This document shows, one piece after another, positions 50,435 through 58,387 of a stretch of 64,000 nucleotides of DNA. Location: contig NZ_VIWP01000006.1 of assembly GCF_007829835.1 (NCBI RefSeq), positions 1 to 64,000 of the forward strand, in the 5' to 3' direction. The position numbers and the translations under genes are program-made. The notes beneath the pieces were generated by a model that was given only the letters and a program-made list of their open reading frames with translations, had not been told where the DNA came from and ran no database searches. Source of the DNA: Neorhizobium alkalisoli. Lineage in GTDB: Bacteria > Pseudomonadota > Alphaproteobacteria > Rhizobiales > Rhizobiaceae. Each line of letters begins with the position of its first letter. Within the stretch, counting starts at the first letter, position 1.

Positions 50435-51004
50435 ATGTCGCTGAAGCTCAATATCATCATCGGCAGCACCAGGCCCGGCCGCGCCGGCCCGACGATCGGC
50501 AAATGGGTCGACGAGGTGGCGAAGGAGCAGGGTGCGTTCGAGGTGGAGCTGGTCGATCTCGCCGATTTCCGCCTGCCGCTGCTGGACGAAGCGGCGCATC
50601 CGCGCGCAAGGCAATATCAGCACGAACATACGAAGAAGTGGAGCGAGAGCGTCGCTGACGCCGACGCCTATGTCTTCGTTACACCCGAATACGATTATTT
50701 CCCGCCGGCCTCGCTGGTGAATGCCCTGCAGTGCCTTTCGGCAGAATGGGAGCACAAGGTCGCGGCCGTCGTCAGCTATGGCGGCATTTCGGGTGGCCTG
50801 CGGTCGAGCCAGGAGCTGCGCCAGCTGATCGGCAATCTCAACATGATGGCGATCCCGCAATCCGTGCCGCTCGTGTTTTATGCCAAGTCGATCAATGACG
50901 ATCAGGTGTTTGCGCCGGCCGAACAGTCGGTCGAAGGACTGAAGTCGGTCTTGAGCGAATTGCAGAAATGGGCCGCCGCATTGCAGCCGATGCGGGCGAA
51001 ATAA
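50435..51004 (+). CDS. NADPH-dependent FMN reductase (flavodoxin-like)
   Basis: A 189-residue cytosolic reductase. The phosphate loop GSTRPGR lies near residue 10, and TPEYDYFPPASLVNALQ is the flavin-binding block of this family. The ATG at 50435 has AGGAG upstream; earlier ATGs are less well placed. It may supply reduced flavin or act on quinones. It could serve the flavin monooxygenase encoded about 1 kb away, but that gene is on the other strand and the link is only a suggestion. Confidence 0.85.
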   Translation: MSLKLNIIIGSTRPGRAGPTIGKWVDEVAKEQGAFEVELVDLADFRLPLLDEAAHPRARQYQHEHTKKWSESVADADAYVFVTPEYDYFPPASLVNALQCLSAEWEHKVAAVVSYGGISGGLRSSQELRQLIGNLNMMAIPQSVPLVFYAKSINDDQVFAPAEQSVEGLKSVLSELQKWAAALQPMRAK

Positions 51005-51051
51005 GCTTCGGCTTTCGCATCATCCGGTCGATGTGATAGCAGTCCGGCCAA

Positions 51052-51076
51052 GGCGGCTTCCTCAAGCGAAGCCGCC
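51052..51076 (+). terminator. Hairpin after the FMN reductase gene
   Basis: A nine-base-pair stem (GGCGGCTTC / GAAGCCGCC) with a seven-base loop is followed by CCCCTTGTT. It probably ends or weakens transcription between the reductase and arginase genes; the T-run is poor. Confidence 0.5.
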
Positions 51077-51110
51077 CCCTTGTTCTCAGATCAACGCGAA
51101 GGCGTCCGGC

Positions 51111-52031
51111 ATGTTTTGCAAACTCATCGGTGTTCCCCTCCAGGATGGCGCATCGCAGCTCGGCTGCGAAATGGGTCCGAGCGCCTTGCGCGTTGCTGGC
51201 CTGCAATCGGCGCTGACGGAGCTTGGACATCAGGTCAGCGATCTCGGCAATGTCGTTCTGCCGCCCGTCTCTGACATCACGCATCCGAATGCCGCAGTGC
51301 GCCGCCTGCCGGAAATCGTCGCCTGGACGGAGCTTCTGACCGCAACGGCCTATCGCGAAAGTGCGGAAGGCATGCCGATCTTTCTCGGTGGCGACCATGC
51401 CATGTCGGCCGGCATCGTCGCCGGCCTTGCCCGCAAGGCTGCGGAAAAGCAGAAGCCGCTCTTTGTTCTGTGGCTCGATGCCCATACGGATTTCCACACG
51501 CTGGAAACGACCGATAGCGGCAATCTGCACGGCGTCCCGGTCGCCTATTTCACCGGCCGGCCCGGTTTCAAGGGCTATTTCCCCGAGCTCACCCATGCCG
51601 TCGATCCGGCCAATGTCTGCATGATCGGTATCCGCAGCGTCGATCCGCAGGAGCGGGCGGCGCTGAAGGAGAGCGAGATCATCGTCAACGACATGCGCGC
51701 CATCGACGAAAACGGCGTCGGCGCAGTGCTGCGCCCCTTCATAGAGACGGTCGAGGCGGCCGGTGGCCTCCTGCATGTCAGCCTCGATGTCGATTTTCTC
51801 GAGCCGGCCGTGGCGCCGGCCGTCGGCACGACGGTGCCGGGCGGTGCGACATTCCGTGAGGCGCATCTCGTCATGGAAATGCTGCATGACAGCGGTCTCG
51901 TCACCAGCCTCGATCTCGTCGAGCTCAACCCGTTCCTTGACGAGCGCGGTCGCACGGCGACGCTGCTGGTCGACCTTGCGGCAAGCCTGATGGGCCGCAA
52001 GGTTCTGGACCGGCCGACGCGGCGCTACTGA
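51111..52031 (+). CDS. Arginase family ureohydrolase
   Basis: A 306-residue manganese enzyme that most likely cleaves arginine to ornithine and urea. The metal motifs are GGDHAMSAG (93-101), LWLDAHTDFHT (120-130) and SLDVDFLEPAVAPAVGTTVPGG. The last has Glu where many arginases have Asp, at a position outside the two metal-binding Asp. The ATG at 51111 is chosen because the family N-terminus (FCKLIGVPLQDGASQLGCEMGP) starts there, although the ribosome site is weak. It ends six bases from a convergent monooxygenase gene. Confidence 0.88.
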   Translation: MFCKLIGVPLQDGASQLGCEMGPSALRVAGLQSALTELGHQVSDLGNVVLPPVSDITHPNAAVRRLPEIVAWTELLTATAYRESAEGMPIFLGGDHAMSAGIVAGLARKAAEKQKPLFVLWLDAHTDFHTLETTDSGNLHGVPVAYFTGRPGFKGYFPELTHAVDPANVCMIGIRSVDPQERAALKESEIIVNDMRAIDENGVGAVLRPFIETVEAAGGLLHVSLDVDFLEPAVAPAVGTTVPGGATFREAHLVMEMLHDSGLVTSLDLVELNPFLDERGRTATLLVDLAASLMGRKVLDRPTRRY

Positions 52032-52037
52032 TTTCGC

Positions 52038-53396
52038 TTATTTGCCATCCTGCTGGCGGGCCGCCGCATAACGGTTCGCCGGCATGGAAAGGCCGAGGTT
52101 TTTGCGCAGGGTGCTGCCCTCGTATTCCTCACGGAACAGGCCGCGGCGGCGCAGTTCCGGCACGACGAGCTGTGTAAAATCGGTGAGGCTTGACGGCAGG
52201 GTCGGGAACATCAGGATAAAGCCGTCGGCAGCGCGGGCTTCGAACCATTCTTCCATGAAATCGGCGATTTCGGTCGGCGTGCCGGTCATGCCATTGCCGG
52301 TGCTCTTTTCCGCGTAATGGCGGATCAGGTGGCCGAGTGTGTGGCCCTGCTTGATGAAATCGGTCAGTTCCTCGAACAGCGCCTTCGATCCCTTCGGTTC
52401 GGCCGGCAGGCGTTCCATCGGAAAAGGCTTGTCCAGTTCGGCGCCGGAAAGATCCGTTTCCAGGAATTCGCCGAGCATCCAGCGGCCGACATCGGGATGC
52501 AGGTTGTCGATCAGGAAATCGACCTTGGCCTGGGCTTCCGCCTTCGTTTCCCCGACATTGACGACGATGCCCGGCATCATCTTCAGGTCGTCGGGGCTGC
52601 GGCTGTATTTCGGCATGCGGTCCTTGACGTTGCGGTAGAAGGCACCGTTGCGCTCGATGCTGGAGGCAAGGCTGAAGACGATTTCGGCGGTGCGGGCGGC
52701 AAGCTCCATCCCGGCTTCCGATCCGCCGGCCTGGGCGATCACCGGCCGGCCCTGCGGCGAGGCTGCGATATTCAGCGGCCCGCGCACCTGAAAGTGTTTG
52801 CCCTTGTGGTTGAGGACATGCAGCTTGTTCTTGTCGTAATAGACGCCGCTTTCCCGGTCGAGCAGCAGCGCATCCGGCTCGAAACTGTCCCAGAGGCCGA
52901 AGACGACATCGACGAATTCCGCGCCGCGCTCATAGCGCAGGGCATGCGGATCAAGCCCTTCACGGTTGAAATTGTAGCCCGTCTCGTCATGGTCAGAGGT
53001 AACCACGTTCCAGCAGGTGCGGCCACCGCTCAGATGGTCGATCGAGGCGAAGATGCGGGCGAGGTTGAAGGGCTCGTAATAGCTGGTCGAGGCGGTGGCG
53101 ACGAAACCGAGCTTTTCGGTGAGGGTCGCGAGTGCGGTGATCAGCGTCAGCGGCTCGAAGCGATTCATCTTGGTCGGCGAGCGCGACAGGGCTTCGGCAT
53201 CGCCGACGGCTGCGGCCGGTGAATCGGCCACGAACATGAAGTCGAGTTTCGCCTGTTCGGAAATGCGGGCGACATTCAGGAGATGATCGATCTTGTTGGC
53301 GCCGTTCACATCCGCTGCCGGATGCAGCCAGCTCGCCGGGTTGAAGCCGAAGGTATAAACGAATGTGCCGAGTTTCAGTTTGTCGCTGCGGGCCAT
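52038..53396 (-). CDS. LLM-class flavin-dependent monooxygenase (NtaA/SnaA/DszA family)
   Basis: A 452-residue FMNH2-dependent monooxygenase of the nitrilotriacetate/dibenzothiophene-sulfone group. Family blocks are the N-terminal KLKLGTFVYTFGFNPASWLHP, RTCWNVVTSDHDETGYNF and PVIAQAGGSEAGMELAARTAE. It needs reduced flavin from a separate reductase. It is the last gene of the minus-strand operon formed by the amino-acid importer and the HutC-like regulator, so it may oxidise the imported N- or S-containing compound. Confidence 0.87.
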   Translation of the reverse strand: MARSDKLKLGTFVYTFGFNPASWLHPAADVNGANKIDHLLNVARISEQAKLDFMFVADSPAAAVGDAEALSRSPTKMNRFEPLTLITALATLTEKLGFVATASTSYYEPFNLARIFASIDHLSGGRTCWNVVTSDHDETGYNFNREGLDPHALRYERGAEFVDVVFGLWDSFEPDALLLDRESGVYYDKNKLHVLNHKGKHFQVRGPLNIAASPQGRPVIAQAGGSEAGMELAARTAEIVFSLASSIERNGAFYRNVKDRMPKYSRSPDDLKMMPGIVVNVGETKAEAQAKVDFLIDNLHPDVGRWMLGEFLETDLSGAELDKPFPMERLPAEPKGSKALFEELTDFIKQGHTLGHLIRHYAEKSTGNGMTGTPTEIADFMEEWFEARAADGFILMFPTLPSSLTDFTQLVVPELRRRGLFREEYEGSTLRKNLGLSMPANRYAAARQQDGK

Positions 53397-53429
53397 CGGA
53401 CTTTATCTCTCCTATGCTTGTTATTACGG

Positions 53430-54173
53430 CTATTGAGCTTGGGCTGGCGTAAAGCGCGCCGTCAGGATGTGGCTTTCGCCGGGATAGGTCAGGCGGACAC
53501 GCGTCACCGATTTTTCTAGCCGCCAGGTCTGGCGCTCGACGACCATGACCGGCGCGCCGGGGACAAGACCGAGATGGCGGGCTGCCAGATCATCGGCGCC
53601 GCGGGCGGCAATCGTGTGTTCGGCGGCGCTCCAGGGGACATGGTCGAGCAGCCAGGGGCCGGGGGAGAGCGTCTTGAACTCTTCCTCGGCAGCTTCGGGC
53701 ACGGTCGAAAGATTGATGAGGCGCTGTTCGAGGCAGAACGGTTTGCCACCGGCGAAATGCAGGCAGGTGATGTCGGCGATCTTCTGGCGGGCGTCGATAT
53801 CCATCAGGCGTCTCTCGGCCTTGTCGGCTTCGCGCAGGCTGCGGCTCAGGATCTCGTAGCGATAGCCGCGGCGCAGCGCCTTTACCTCTTCGCGAATGTC
53901 GTAGATTTCGAGGATGGCACTCTGCGCTCTCTGGGGCAGGACGACGCTGCCAACGCGGCGGCGGCGCTGCACGAGGCCGGCCTGAGCGAGTTGGGTCAAA
54001 ACCTTGTTCACCGTCATGCGCGAGCAGGCGTAATCTTCCGCCAGCTGCTGTTCGGACGGCACTTTGTGGCCGGGCGGCCAGCGCCCGGTCAGAATGTTCT
54101 GTTCGATATCGCCGAGAATGCGCTGATGCAGCGAAAGCGTCGGGACGATATCCTGGCTCTCCTCCGTCGCCAT
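53430..54173 (-). CDS. hutC: HutC-like UTRA-domain GntR repressor
   Basis: A 247-residue GntR/HutC regulator. The winged helix (LHQRILGDIEQNILTGRWPPGHKVPSEQQLAEDYACSRMTVNKVL) precedes a UTRA ligand domain with the HutC-like end (WLLDHVPWSAAEHTIAA; VMVVERQTWRLEKSVTRVRL). HutC represses histidine-utilisation genes and senses urocanate. No hut enzymes lie nearby, so here it more likely controls its own importer operon. The start at 54173 has GAGGGAGG directly upstream; an ATG at 54191 is possible. Confidence 0.82.
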   Translation of the reverse strand: MATEESQDIVPTLSLHQRILGDIEQNILTGRWPPGHKVPSEQQLAEDYACSRMTVNKVLTQLAQAGLVQRRRRVGSVVLPQRAQSAILEIYDIREEVKALRRGYRYEILSRSLREADKAERRLMDIDARQKIADITCLHFAGGKPFCLEQRLINLSTVPEAAEEEFKTLSPGPWLLDHVPWSAAEHTIAARGADDLAARHLGLVPGAPVMVVERQTWRLEKSVTRVRLTYPGESHILTARFTPAQAQ

Positions 54174-54192
54174 GGCCTCCCTCGTTTCCATG

Positions 54193-54984
54193 TCAGACAA
54201 GCATGCTCGCGCCGCGATCGAGATAGGTATCGAGGAACTGGTCGAGACGCGGGTGTCGAGGTTTTGCAAAAATCTCGGTCGGCGGACCGGAGAAAAGCAG
54301 GCGGCCGTGATCGAGGAAGCTGATCTGCTGGCCGACCGTTGCGGCAAAACCGATCTCGTGGGTGACGACGACCATGGTCATGCCTTCGGCTGCCAGATCG
54401 CGCATGACGTTCAGCACTTCGCCGGTCAGTTCCGGATCGAGCGCCGAGGTCGGCTCATCGAACAGCATGATTTTCGGCTCAAGCGCCAAGGCACGGGCGA
54501 TCGCCACACGCTGCTGCTGGCCGCCGGAAAGCTGCGACGGATAATGGTTGGCGCGGTTTTCGAGTCCGACCTTGCGCAGCTGGGCCATGGCCCTTTCTTC
54601 GGCTTCCGCCTTCGGAACCTTATGCACTGTCTTCAGAGCCTCGCTGACATTGCCGAGCGCCGTCATGTGCGGCCACAGATTGAACTGCTGGAAAACCATG
54701 CCGGTCTGGGCGCGGACAGTGCGGATCTGGGCTGCCGGCAGGCGTTCGCGCTTGCCGTCCGGTGTCTGGAAGAAGCCGAGTGCTTCGCCATTGATGGTGA
54801 TCATGCCGCTGGTCGCTTCCTCCAGGAAGGCGAGGCAGCGCAGCAGCGTGCTCTTACCCGAGCCGGAGGGGCCGATCAGGCAGGAAACTTTCCCTTGCGG
54901 GAATTCAAGATTGATATCCTGCAGCACGGTTGTTTCACCGAACCGCTTGACCAGATCTTTGACGGCGATGGCGGGAAGACTCAT
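54193..54984 (-). CDS. Amino-acid ABC transporter ATPase
   Basis: A 263-residue GlnQ/HisP ATPase. Walker A GPSGSGKST is at 38-46, with LSGGQQQR, LFDEPTSALDPEL and VVTHEIGFA. It overlaps the permease gene by four bases and is followed 19 bases later by the hutC-like gene, which suggests histidine, urocanate or a related compound as cargo (inference). Confidence 0.92.
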   Translation of the reverse strand: MSLPAIAVKDLVKRFGETTVLQDINLEFPQGKVSCLIGPSGSGKSTLLRCLAFLEEATSGMITINGEALGFFQTPDGKRERLPAAQIRTVRAQTGMVFQQFNLWPHMTALGNVSEALKTVHKVPKAEAEERAMAQLRKVGLENRANHYPSQLSGGQQQRVAIARALALEPKIMLFDEPTSALDPELTGEVLNVMRDLAAEGMTMVVVTHEIGFAATVGQQISFLDHGRLLFSGPPTEIFAKPRHPRLDQFLDTYLDRGASMLV

Positions 54985-55649
54985 GCTTTTGAAAACCTCA
55001 ATCGGGCAAGGCGGTGTTCGGCGAGACGGCCAAGCCGGTCAGTTGCCTCCACAAGAACCCAGTATATCACCGCCAGCAGGAAGATCGCTTCCAGGAAGGC
55101 ATATTGCTGGGAACCGATGGCGCTGACGGTGGCGGTAAGTTCGGGAACGGTGATGATCGAAAGGACGGCCGATTCCTTCAGGAGGATGACCGACAGGTTG
55201 ACGGCCGGCGGCAGCACGATCAGCGCCATTTCCGGGATCTGGATGCGGCGGATGATCTGCATGCGCGTCAGGCCGAGGCATTCGGCCGCCTCGACATGGC
55301 CGGGCGGCACGGCGGCGAAACCGGCGCGAAAAATCTCGCTGTAATAGGCGGCGCTGTAGACGGTGAGGCCGATCAGGCCGCAGGGTGTGGGATCGAGCAT
55401 CAGGCCGACGAACGGGCCGCCGTAATAGAGGAGAAAGATCTGGATCAGGAAGGGCGTGCCGCGCAGCACCTCGACCACGAAGCCGAGCGGCAGGTTAACC
55501 GCCGGCCCGCAGAAGCGGCGCAGGGTGGCCACGACGAAGCCAAGCGCCACACCGCCGATCATGCCGGCTGCCCAGAGAATGATGGTGACGAAAAGGCCGC
55601 TGCCGATCTCGGGCAGTTTTTCGATGATGACCTGGGGATCGAACATCAT
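54981..55649 (-). CDS. Amino-acid ABC transporter permease
   Basis: A 222-residue HisMQ-family permease with the typical RGTPFLIQIFLLYYGGPFVG and docking loop PGHVEAAECLGLTRMQ. It overlaps both neighbours by four bases and forms a pair with the permease encoded just upstream. Confidence 0.92.
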   Translation of the reverse strand: MMFDPQVIIEKLPEIGSGLFVTIILWAAGMIGGVALGFVVATLRRFCGPAVNLPLGFVVEVLRGTPFLIQIFLLYYGGPFVGLMLDPTPCGLIGLTVYSAAYYSEIFRAGFAAVPPGHVEAAECLGLTRMQIIRRIQIPEMALIVLPPAVNLSVILLKESAVLSIITVPELTATVSAIGSQQYAFLEAIFLLAVIYWVLVEATDRLGRLAEHRLARLRFSKA

Positions 55650-56287
55650 GCCGATGTCCCCGCCAGCGACTTTTCGGCATAGCGGCCGAGCATTGCGATA
55701 ACCCAGTTGATGACGAGATAGATCAGCCCGGCGGACAAGAAGATCGGGATCGGCAGATAGGTGCTGGATGCGAGATCCTGCGCCATCTTGGTAATCTCGA
55801 TAATGCCGACGACCGAAACCAGCGACGAGGATTTGAGGATCATGATCGCTTCGTTGACCAGCGCCGGCAAAGTCAGTCTCAGCGCGATCGGAACACGGAT
55901 GCGAAAGAATGTCTGGGTCGGGTTGAGGCCCGTCACTTCGGCCGCTTCGATCAGGCCTTTCGGTACGCTTTCAAAACCGCCGCGCATGTTTTCCGCCTGA
56001 TAGGCGGCCGTGCAAAGCGACAGGCCGATGATCGCGGCAACGACGCTCGGGACATTGATGCCGATGACCGGTAGCAGCGTATAGATCAGAAGCAGCTGCA
56101 CCAGCAGCGGTACGCCGCGGAAGAAGCTGATGAACAGCTGCGTCGGCGCAACATAGATCGCCTTTCCGGACAGGCGCGCCGCGGAAAGCAGGATGGCGAT
56201 GACGAAGCCGATCGCGATCGACACCAGACTGATGCCGACGGTCGAAATCGCCGCCTGAAGGAGAAGCGTGAAAAGTTTCAGCGTCAT
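55646..56287 (-). CDS. Amino-acid ABC transporter permease
   Basis: A 213-residue HisMQ-family permease with FFRGVPLLVQLLLIYTLLP and docking loop KGLIEAAEVTGLNPTQ. It is the first of the two permeases, downstream of the binding-protein gene, from which a 13-base-pair hairpin separates it. Confidence 0.92.
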   Translation of the reverse strand: MTLKLFTLLLQAAISTVGISLVSIAIGFVIAILLSAARLSGKAIYVAPTQLFISFFRGVPLLVQLLLIYTLLPVIGINVPSVVAAIIGLSLCTAAYQAENMRGGFESVPKGLIEAAEVTGLNPTQTFFRIRVPIALRLTLPALVNEAIMILKSSSLVSVVGIIEITKMAQDLASSTYLPIPIFLSAGLIYLVINWVIAMLGRYAEKSLAGTSA

Positions 56288-56362
56288 CGGTCGTTGCTTC
56301 CGTCACCACAGATGCAGCGCGCATTGGGGCAAACCTGGGGGCAAACAGAAATGGCGATCATC

Positions 56363-56391
56363 GGGTGGAATGCGCCAAGCGCATTCCACCC
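56363..56391 (-). other. Long hairpin after the binding-protein gene
   Basis: A perfect 13-base-pair stem with a three-base loop lies 20 bases after the binding-protein stop, before the first permease gene. It is a likely mRNA-stabilising structure that keeps binding protein more abundant than membrane parts. It lacks a T-run, so full termination is unlikely. Confidence 0.65.
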
Positions 56392-56411
56392 TTTGGATGT
56401 CGTCCGGATGC

Positions 56412-57236
56412 TTAGAATGCCGGGTCGTTGACTTCATCCGGCGTGTCGAACGTGGTGCCGAACCACTTTTCCTGCATCTTGCCGAGACGGCCGTCCTTCT
56501 TCATCTTCAGGACTTCCGCATTGACGTATTCAACGAGCGTCGCACTATCGGCGTCCTTCTTGCCGATGAAGCCGAAATAGGCCTTCTTGCCGAAGGCGGG
56601 CGTGACGACTTCGAAGGCACCGTTGCGCTGCTTGGCAACGAAGGCGATGTTCGGCAGCGAGTTGGCGACGGCGACGATACGGCCGGCTGCGAGGTCGGCA
56701 TAGGCATCGTTGAAGGAGACGTATTCGCGGGCATCGACCTTCTTCGGCAGGGTTGCCGAATATTCCTGCAGCTGCGCGAGCTGGGCGGTCGCCTTGCCGG
56801 CGCCGACAGCCTTGCCGGCAATGTCTTCCGGCTTGGTGATGGTCTTGTCGCCGGCCTTCTTGAGGATCGCGACCGTTGCTTCGGCGATCGGCGCGGTCAT
56901 CTTGAAGCGCTCAAGGCGCGCCTTGGTGATGGTGGCCGGGCCAGCGACGAAATCGAACTTGCCGGCTTCAAGTGCCGGGAAGACGCCGTCCCAGGGAAGG
57001 GCGACCCATTCGACCTTGACGCCGAGATCCTTGCCGAGCTCGGCGAAGAAATCGACATTGAGGCCGACATGCTCACCTGCATCGATGAAATCGAAGGGAG
57101 CGAAGGCGGTTTCGGTGCCGACCTTGATGACACCGGCTTCCTTGATCTTGGAAAGCGCATCGGCATGCGCGGACAGGGCGGTGCTGATGAGAAGAGCTGC
57201 GCCGAGGGCGGCCTTCACGAGATGTTTCTTGAGCAT
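56412..57236 (-). CDS. Periplasmic amino-acid-binding protein
   Basis: A 274-residue SBP_bac_3 protein. The signal MLKKHLVKAALGAALLISTALSAHA is cut before DALSK. The mature lobes include GVIKVGTETAFAPFDFIDAGEHVG and DLGVKVEWVALPWDG. The ATG at 57236 with GGAG upstream is favoured; an earlier ATG at 57254 would lengthen the signal. It is the first gene of the importer operon. The ligand cannot be determined; a HutC-like regulator in the operon hints at an imidazole compound. Confidence 0.88.
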   Translation of the reverse strand: MLKKHLVKAALGAALLISTALSAHADALSKIKEAGVIKVGTETAFAPFDFIDAGEHVGLNVDFFAELGKDLGVKVEWVALPWDGVFPALEAGKFDFVAGPATITKARLERFKMTAPIAEATVAILKKAGDKTITKPEDIAGKAVGAGKATAQLAQLQEYSATLPKKVDAREYVSFNDAYADLAAGRIVAVANSLPNIAFVAKQRNGAFEVVTPAFGKKAYFGFIGKKDADSATLVEYVNAEVLKMKKDGRLGKMQEKWFGTTFDTPDEVNDPAF

Positions 57237-57332
57237 TTGCTGATTTCTCCGCATTATTGGCGAGGTTCCGCCGGATAGCTGTTCCCTTTTTGCGCCGGCT
57301 CTTCCAGGTTGACCCCGGTTCGCCATTGCAAT

Positions 57333-57350
57333 TGACTATACAAATAGACA
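57333..57350. promoter_or_regulatory. Imperfect palindrome in the importer promoter region
   Basis: TGACTAT-ACAA-ATAGACA is an 18-base near-palindrome (one mismatch per half) about 100 bases before the binding-protein start. The size and centre resemble GntR-family operators. Either the HutC-like protein or the adjacent FCD regulator could bind it. Confidence 0.35.
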
Positions 57351-57423
57351 GAGCTTTTTTGCGAGAGTCAACGCGCTTTTGCAGTGCGGGATGAGGCCGG
57401 AAAAAGCGACCCTCATTCGCGGC

Positions 57424-58137
57424 TCAGGCGAGCGTCAATGCATCCTTCAACCCGAGGCCCTGCTTGATCTGGAGATCGAGATCGGCCTCGATATGGTCGA
57501 TATGGTGCAGCATCAGGGCGGCAGCCCGTTCGCCATCGCCGGCCTGCAGTGCGTCGAGAATGGCGAAATGTTCGCTATGGCCGCAGCTCGAAACGCCGGT
57601 GCGTCCGTATAGGGCGATCACCAGCGAAGAGCGCGCCACAAGCTCGTCCATGAAGCGCTGCAGGATGACGTTGCCGGCGACGGAAGCGAGCATGAGATGG
57701 AAATCGCCGGACGCCTTGATCTCGGCGCGGCGCGCGGCAGGGCCGCGCTCGTTCATGTAGCTTTCTTCTTCCTGCAGCTGTCGGCGGAATTCTTCGATAT
57801 CGGCATCGGTAATGCGTTCGACGGCGGCAGCAATGATGCCGGGTTCGATCAGCCGGCGGGAGGCGAAGATCTGTCTGGCTTCTTCCGGCGTCGGGTTGGA
57901 GACGAAGGCGCCGCGATTGCGTTCGGTTTTCACCAGGCCTTCGAAGGTCAGCATCTGCAGGGCGGCGCGGGCGACGGTACGGCTGACATCGAACAGCGCG
58001 CCGACTTCGTTTTCGGAAAGTTTCGTGCCGGGCGCCAGCCTCCGGTCGATGATGGCATTGCGCAATGCTTCGCGGATCGCCAGTGACCTGTCTTCCGGTG
58101 TGGTCTCGCCTGCAGTGATTTTTTCGCTAATATTCAT
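57424..58137 (-). CDS. FCD-type GntR regulator 3
   Basis: A 237-residue GntR regulator. The winged helix (SLAIREALRNAIIDRRLAPGTKLSENEVGALFDVSRTVARAALQMLTFEGLVKTE) is followed by an FCD domain (SRRLIEPGIIAAAVERIT; GDFHLMLASVAGNVILQRFMDELV; GHSEHFAILDAL). The ATG at 58137 is preferred; one at 58167 is possible. It diverges from the polyamine-type importer operon across a gap that holds a perfect inverted repeat, so it is the likely repressor of that operon. Confidence 0.86.
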   Translation of the reverse strand: MNISEKITAGETTPEDRSLAIREALRNAIIDRRLAPGTKLSENEVGALFDVSRTVARAALQMLTFEGLVKTERNRGAFVSNPTPEEARQIFASRRLIEPGIIAAAVERITDADIEEFRRQLQEEESYMNERGPAARRAEIKASGDFHLMLASVAGNVILQRFMDELVARSSLVIALYGRTGVSSCGHSEHFAILDALQAGDGERAAALMLHHIDHIEADLDLQIKQGLGLKDALTLA

Positions 58138-58310
58138 GGCTGTTTCCCGGGCGATTTCCCGTCGCACAAGTTCTACCGCGAGTCAGGGCAGATTGCCAAC
58201 CGGGTTGTTTTCCATCCACTGCCAAGATTGCATACGATTTGCACATCGGATCGAAAACGATCGCACGATTTTTGCGCAACTCGGGTGGCTGAAAAATAGC
58301 CGCTTCAATA

Positions 58311-58333
58311 AAACCTATTCAGATCATAGGTTT
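58311..58333. promoter_or_regulatory. Perfect inverted repeat upstream of the polyamine-type importer
   Basis: AAACCTAT (58311-58318) and ATAGGTTT (58326-58333) are exact inverted repeats with a seven-base spacer, 54 bases before the first importer gene. This is a strong candidate operator for the divergently encoded FCD-GntR protein. The remaining 58138-58310 gap contains several CGATxxGCA-like short repeats of unknown meaning. Confidence 0.5.
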
Positions 58334-58387
58334 GATTGAACTGGCACGGCGGATGCATCTCCCTTTTCAGACGCAAGGGAGCGCCGC

